From the NCBI GenBank assembly GCA_017163975.1, contig JAFFSR010000249.1, forward strand, positions 4,525,001 through 4,589,000: a stretch of DNA of 64,000 nt, read 5' to 3'. Below the pieces are notes generated by a model. The model saw only the letters and a program-made list of their open reading frames with translations, did no database searches and was not told where the DNA came from. The translations under genes were made by a program, and so were the position numbers. Positions 59,263-64,000 of this stretch are shown piece by piece (the stretch's first letter is position 1; every line of letters starts with the position of its first letter). The stretch comes from Anastatus disparis. Its lineage: Eukaryota > Arthropoda > Insecta > Hymenoptera > Eupelmidae.

Positions 59263-62200
59263 GCCACCCAAGGACGTCAATCAATGATAACAACCCACCA
59301 GAGATAAGAAAGGTATTAACTAAAAATAATGAAGAATTGAAGAATATTGAAAATAAGATAAAAAATGAAGATAATGTAGTAAATAAAATAGATAATCAAG
59401 ATGAAGAAGATAGAAGAATAATAGCGGATTTGTTGAAAATGGATAGAAATGATGAAGAGTTATTTAGGAAAGCGGAAAGGGAAGCTAGAAAGATAAACCC
59501 TTACCGAACCTATAATAAAAGATTCGTTCAGAAGGGGAATCTCATAAACGAGGGAATTTCATGCTGGGCAAATCAAGGAAGTTTATCAATGGAAGATTAC
59601 TCAGCGCAGAAAATTAATGAGCTTCGGTTTAAAGCACTGAAGAATTCCAGCACCCACGCTTATGGTGATGGTTGGTCAACAACCTCAGATGAGGAAGAAA
59701 CTGAAATGAATCAGGATTTCAAGCGTGAAGTACAAGAAATAGTAGGAGACTTGAAAAGTGAGATGATAGAGGCAACGAAAGTACCTACCACCGAGGCAGA
59801 GACTATAGTAAAACTGGTTGATTTTGTTAATGGTCCTGGTTTTGCCGAAAACATCGACAATTTAACGAAGCTGGACAACTTCGCAAAAATTGTCGATGAA
59901 TCTGCAAAACAAGGAGGGGAGAGGCTGTGCCAAGCACATCAAATTTTTCGTCACCTATAGAAGAAGAGAAGAAGAAAATAGCAGGTGTGGCCACAGTAAA
60001 CAGAAATTTTCTTCGAATTATTCTAGCTGGAAAACCATTTAAGGCATTATTTGACCCAGGAGCAATGGTATCATTGGTTGGTCCTCGCGTCTATGAACAA
60101 TTCTAAGACAGATTAAAGGAAAATAATACACTCATTAAAACCGTAACAGGAAAAATATCGAAGGTAGTAGGAGTACTTCAGCTTAGTTTGGATATAGATG
60201 GCGTAGTTGACTTATCACCAGTAAAAGCTATTGATAACTTGGATCAAGATATAGTGTTGGGAGTGGATTTCTGCCAAAGATTCGACTGCGATGCTCGTTC
60301 AGGAAGAGGATTATGGAGAGTAAAAGAAGGTGAATGGAGAAGTTTTAGTCAAAACGATGATGAAGATACGATAATTCACGCAGAATGTACCGGAATCGCT
60401 GAAATTACAGATGATGAAAAGAGAAAAGTAGGAAAATTGATAGAAAAATATCTCCCAACAAATTCAACTTCTCTTGGACTAACGAAATTAATAGAACATC
60501 GTATAGAGGTAACCAACCAAGAACCTATTAAACATAGGCCACGTAGGATGTCTCCAATGATGTAAGCGATTGCTCAAGCAGAAGTACGAAAAATGATGGC
60601 TGAAGGAATTATCGAACCATCAGCAGGCGATTATAGCAATGCACCTGTAATGGTACGAAAACCAGATGGCAATTATCGCTTCTGCGTGGATTACAGAGAT
60701 TTTAATAAAGTAACAAAGAAAGATGCACATCCTCTACCAAATATGGACACAATTTTGGACAAATTAAGAGAAGCTCGGTATTTATCTAAGATAGATTTGA
60801 AGTCAGCCTATTTTCAGGTTATGGTAGAAGAATCAAGTAGGAAATATACGGCATTTAGCGTGCCAGGATCTGGACTATGGCAATTTCGTCGTCTCCCGTT
60901 TGGTTTGACTAACTAACCAATGACTTTTCAAAGATTAATCGACTCTCAGAATATGACCAGCATATATTTGGATACTTAGATGACATAATAATTGCCACCA
61001 AGACTTTTGAGGAACATCTTCAATGGTTAGAAGAAGTATTAAAAAAAATAGCTGAAGCTGGATTAACAGTCAATAGAGAAAAATGTGAATTTTGTAGTAC
61101 AAGGGTAAAATTCCTAGGATTTCTACTAGATAGCGAAGGACTTAGACCAGATCTTGATAAGGTTGCACCAGTAATGAACTATCCAGCTCCAAGAAACGTA
61201 AAAAAATTACGTAGATTTTTAGGTATGGTTGGATGGTACTCTAGGTTCATCGAAGGAGATTCAGGGAAAAAGGTACCTTTGTTAAGACTCTTAAAGAAAT
61301 CCAAAGAATAGGAATGGACAGAAGAACAAGAAGAAGCATTTCAACAACTAAAGAAGGCATTAACTATGGCTCCAGTATTAGTGAGACCCGATTTCTTAAA
61401 ACCTTTTACTATTCAGTGCGATGCTAGTAACTTCGCAGTTGGAGCTGTACTTCCCAAAGAACACGAAGATGGCGAGCATCCTATAGTATATGTAAGCCGT
61501 AGCCTGACTGCTCCTGAGCGTAATTATAGCACCACTGAGAAAGAGTGCTTAGCACTGATATGAGCCATGAAGAAATTGAGACCGTATCTCGAAGGGTTAT
61601 AACAGATCACAGCGCTTTAAAATGGCTGATGAAGATGAAAGAACCAACCGGAAGATTAGCGAGATGGGCACTAGAAATCCAACAATGGGACTTCGAAATA
61701 GTTCATAGAAGAGGATCAGCTCACCAATTTCTAGATGCTCTATCACGAATGTATGACCCTGAAGAAGAAGCCATAGCAGCATTTAAAGAGATCAAAGATG
61801 AGGAATATACCAAGAAAATGGCAGAAGTAGAAAAATTTCCTAGAAAGTATCAAAGTTGGAAGGTTGAAGACGGCTTATTATATAGATTTCGCACTGACCC
61901 TTTGATAGACTCTATAACCAATAGAGAAGAAAATTGGAGGTTAGTTGTACCTATAGAACAACGTGACAGGGTGTTAAAAGACGCCCATTGCGAACCTTCA
62001 ACCGGACATCTAGGAATAGAGGAAACGTACGATAGGATAGCAAGAGAATATTACTGGAGAGATTTATATTATGATTTTACTCACTTTGTAAATAGTTGTG
62101 TAGAATGTCAGAAGTATAAAATATCACAACAAGGCTCACAAGGATTAATAGGAAAGCGAGTAGTAGATAGACCATGGGCAGTAGTAGCAGCTGATTTAAT

Positions 62201-63050
62201 GGAATTTCCTCCAAGTAAGAAACAATCCAAGTATGTGATAGTGTTTCAAGACCTATTCACAAGGTGGATTGAATTAAAACCTATACTAAATGCAGATGGT
62301 AAAGCGGTAGCAGCAGCATTTGAAGAACTTATTTTATTCAGATGGGAGACTCCAGAATATTTTCTAACAGATAACGGAAAGGAATTTGATAATAAGTTCT
62401 TAGATAAGGTATTAACAGAATATGGAGTCAAACATGTTACAACACCGCCATACCATCCACAGGCTAATCCAGTGGAGAAAAGTAATAGAACATTAAAAAC
62501 TATGATTGCCACCTTTGTGAAACAAGAACTTAGAGATTGGGACCAGCATATACATGAATTTCGCCATGCTGTAAACACTGCTACTCAAGCATTAACCAAG
62601 GTGTCACCAGCTTTTCTTAATTATGGTAGACATCCTCAACCAGTAAAAAGTCTCAGAAGAGAAGTCAAAAAAACGGGTCTAATAAACAAGATAGACCCAG
62701 AAGCATGGTTAGATAGAATGAAAAGATTGGATGCATTAAGAGATTTGGTAGCGAAATTTATTGATGAAGCGAAGGAAAAACAAGGAAGAATATATAATAA
62801 AGGAAGAAGAGATGTACAATTTAGCGTTGGCGATGAGGTGATGCGAAGAACGCACCCTCTATCAAATGCGGCGCAACGATTCTCAGCGAAGCTCGCTCCC
62901 AAGTACGACGTGGCGGTTCTTTCTTCGTGCGTTTAGGAAATCGAAGTCGGGCCGAATAAACAATGCGCGAAAGCACACGTGTCGCAGCTAAAGAGGTATA
63001 TTCCCTCGCGTTACCCTTCAACCAACCCAAACCCTAAAAATAAAAATTAG
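59181..63050 (+). pseudogene. Ty3/gypsy pol, dead (PR, RT, RH, IN)
   Basis: Pol overlaps the end of gag in the -1 frame, as in elements that use ribosomal frameshifting. A ~240-residue acidic segment ends at 59960; a further -1 shift leads to a protease (ALFDPGAMVSLV, aspartate at 60053), then RT (KPDGNYRFCVDYRDFNKV, LSKIDLKSAYFQV, QFRRLPFGLTN, a small deletion near 60945, and YLDD at 60973). RNase H has FTIQCDASNFAVGAVL and, after another deletion at ~61597, ITDHSALKWL. The integrase is open to 62936: zinc residues HCEPSTGH and CVEC, and catalytic D 62193, D 62370 and E 62475. The tail ends KAHVSQLKRYIP at 63050. Stops at 60104, 60563, 60914, 61309, 61561 and 62934 kill it. The long 463-codon open frame covers the RNase H end and nearly all of the integrase. 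Confidence 0.92.
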
Positions 63051-63075
63051 CTTAGGATAAAAATTGGAGAATCTA

Positions 63076-63080
63076 CCATA

Positions 63081-63139
<59 letters not shown>

Positions 63140-63168
63140 TTTTATGGTAGATTCTATATATAATTTAT

Positions 63169-63240
<72 letters not shown>
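63076..63240. repeat. Two TA-cored hairpins
   Basis: AATCTACCATAAAAATA, a (TA)n run and its mirror form one hairpin (63070-63157); AATTTATCTTATATA, a longer (TA)n run and AAAGATAAATT form the next (63160-63247). Confidence 0.85.
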
Positions 63241-63243
<3 letters not shown>

Positions 63244-63305
63244 AATTAGCGGTTAACAAAGAGTTTGATGGTTAGGATCCTCCAGGTAATGGCACACCAG
63301 GATCC

Positions 63306-63941
63306 ATGGAGATCACATCGAGCTCCCCTAGCACTGATCTCATTGAATTAGATGGCCCGACCTCACCACCTTACAACGAAAGGTTGAGTGAGGTGGAGGA
63401 GGCGCCGGAGTATGAGATGAGTGTAGAGGAGGAAGCTCAATTGCTGAGTGAAGATATGGACTCCATACCATCATGTACCACCCCCTCAACAACAACCACA
63501 CCAACAACAATTGAAACTGGTATGCTCGTGGACATCTGCGATAATGACGCAGGCGGAACCATCGGAGACGGGATTCTTGACTCCATTCCCTCACCTCACC
63601 TTAATTGGGCAGACGAGGTAGAGGAAGAGAAGAGAAGAAACGCGGCTCTGACAGAGTTTCGTCAGTCGTCTGCAGAAATAGTATTAGGAATGTTGGTAGA
63701 GAGGCCACTTTCTTCGACCAACCAGCATTCGACGCTTGCTCCTCGCCCGAACCCGGCTGAGGAAGTACAGGCGGAAGAACGAAGGTTGGCCCAAGAAAGG
63801 CAGGACTCTCTACTTAGGCAAAAAGAAATAGAAGAGGCTCAAAGAGCCGAACAATCAAAGATCGAAGAAGAGAGACAGCGAATCATAGTGCAGGCCGAAA
63901 TGGAAATGCTGAAGAAGATGAAGCGAAGAGACAGGAGATAA
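63306..63941 (+). CDS. Acidic coiled-coil ORF of unknown function
   Basis: 211 codons from ATG (context GATCCATGG) with an acidic, proline/serine-rich N-terminal half (SPSTDLIELDGPTSPPYNER), a short TTTTPTT stretch and a strongly charged C-terminal part (EERRLAQERQDSLLRQKEIE, then EEERQRIIVQAEMEMLKK) that looks like a coiled coil. No signal peptide or membrane segment is visible, so it is not an env-type protein. After the stop at 63939 the +1 frame continues in the same style (KRQEIRERRLAVAEARMAAL) to the window end, which suggests one frameshift near 63905. It could be an extra ORF of the gypsy element (256 bp after pol), the gag of another element, or a host gene. I do not recognise a family. 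Confidence 0.5.
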   Translation: MEITSSSPSTDLIELDGPTSPPYNERLSEVEEAPEYEMSVEEEAQLLSEDMDSIPSCTTPSTTTTPTTIETGMLVDICDNDAGGTIGDGILDSIPSPHLNWADEVEEEKRRNAALTEFRQSSAEIVLGMLVERPLSSTNQHSTLAPRPNPAEEVQAEERRLAQERQDSLLRQKEIEEAQRAEQSKIEEERQRIIVQAEMEMLKKMKRRDRR

Positions 63942-64000
63942 GGGAAAGAAGGTTAGCGGTGGCGGAGGCAAGGATGGCAGCATTAGAGCTGGATGACCTC

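Overview
The window reads as AT-rich arthropod (most likely insect) nuclear DNA made almost wholly of decayed transposable elements. The element types (piggyBac, Ty3/gypsy, BEL/Pao, jockey/CR1-like LINEs, Helitron, pogo-like repeats) and the AT-rich spacer support this. A hymenopteran parasitoid or an aphid would fit, but I cannot decide from the sequence. I recognise no intact host gene, rRNA or tRNA. The only long uninterrupted reading frame not clearly inside a broken element is a coiled-coil-like ORF at 63306-63941, cut by the window edge.

Layout. 1-5.8 kb: a degenerate ~240-bp tandem array, a palindromic MITE, a 314-bp duplication, a TA-flanked MITE, a dead piggyBac transposase gene (4080-5640) and a 42-bp tandem repeat. 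5.8-12.7 kb: a palindromic MITE, then a large inverted repeat whose left arm carries a 1.28-kb solo LTR with a 4-bp target duplication. 12.8-20.4 kb: another large palindrome with a dead LINE in its loop; its right arm is split by a 3.3-kb palindrome that itself contains a pogo-like palindrome. 20.4-31.3 kb: several MITEs (three with TTAA flanks), long TA microsatellites, paired hairpins and a second dead LINE. 31.3-38.1 kb: a ~160-bp tandem satellite interrupted by a 5.96-kb palindrome that holds at least four further nested elements, one with remnants of a transposase-like gene. 39.8-48.4 kb: a broken Ulp1-like cysteine protease, lysine-rich repeats and Helitron N-terminal and helicase-like segments, all on the + strand and split by two foldback elements. 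48.7-52.4 kb: a dead BEL/Pao retrotransposon. 52.5-55.3 kb: second copies of repeats seen at 11.6-12.7, 20.4 and 37.7 kb. 55.3-56.2 kb: a third LINE fragment. 56.3-63.1 kb: a nearly full-length but dead Ty3/gypsy gag-pol.

The dominant theme is nesting of palindromic elements. Because the two arms of a palindrome started identical, one arm often preserves the empty site of an insertion found only in the other arm, so the order of events can be read directly. TTAA-flanked MITEs (at least five families) are common and share the piggyBac target preference, but whether the dead piggyBac copy or relatives moved them is inference. Coordinates of palindromes and fragments come from reading by eye and may be off by several bases; exact values are given where a target duplication fixes them.
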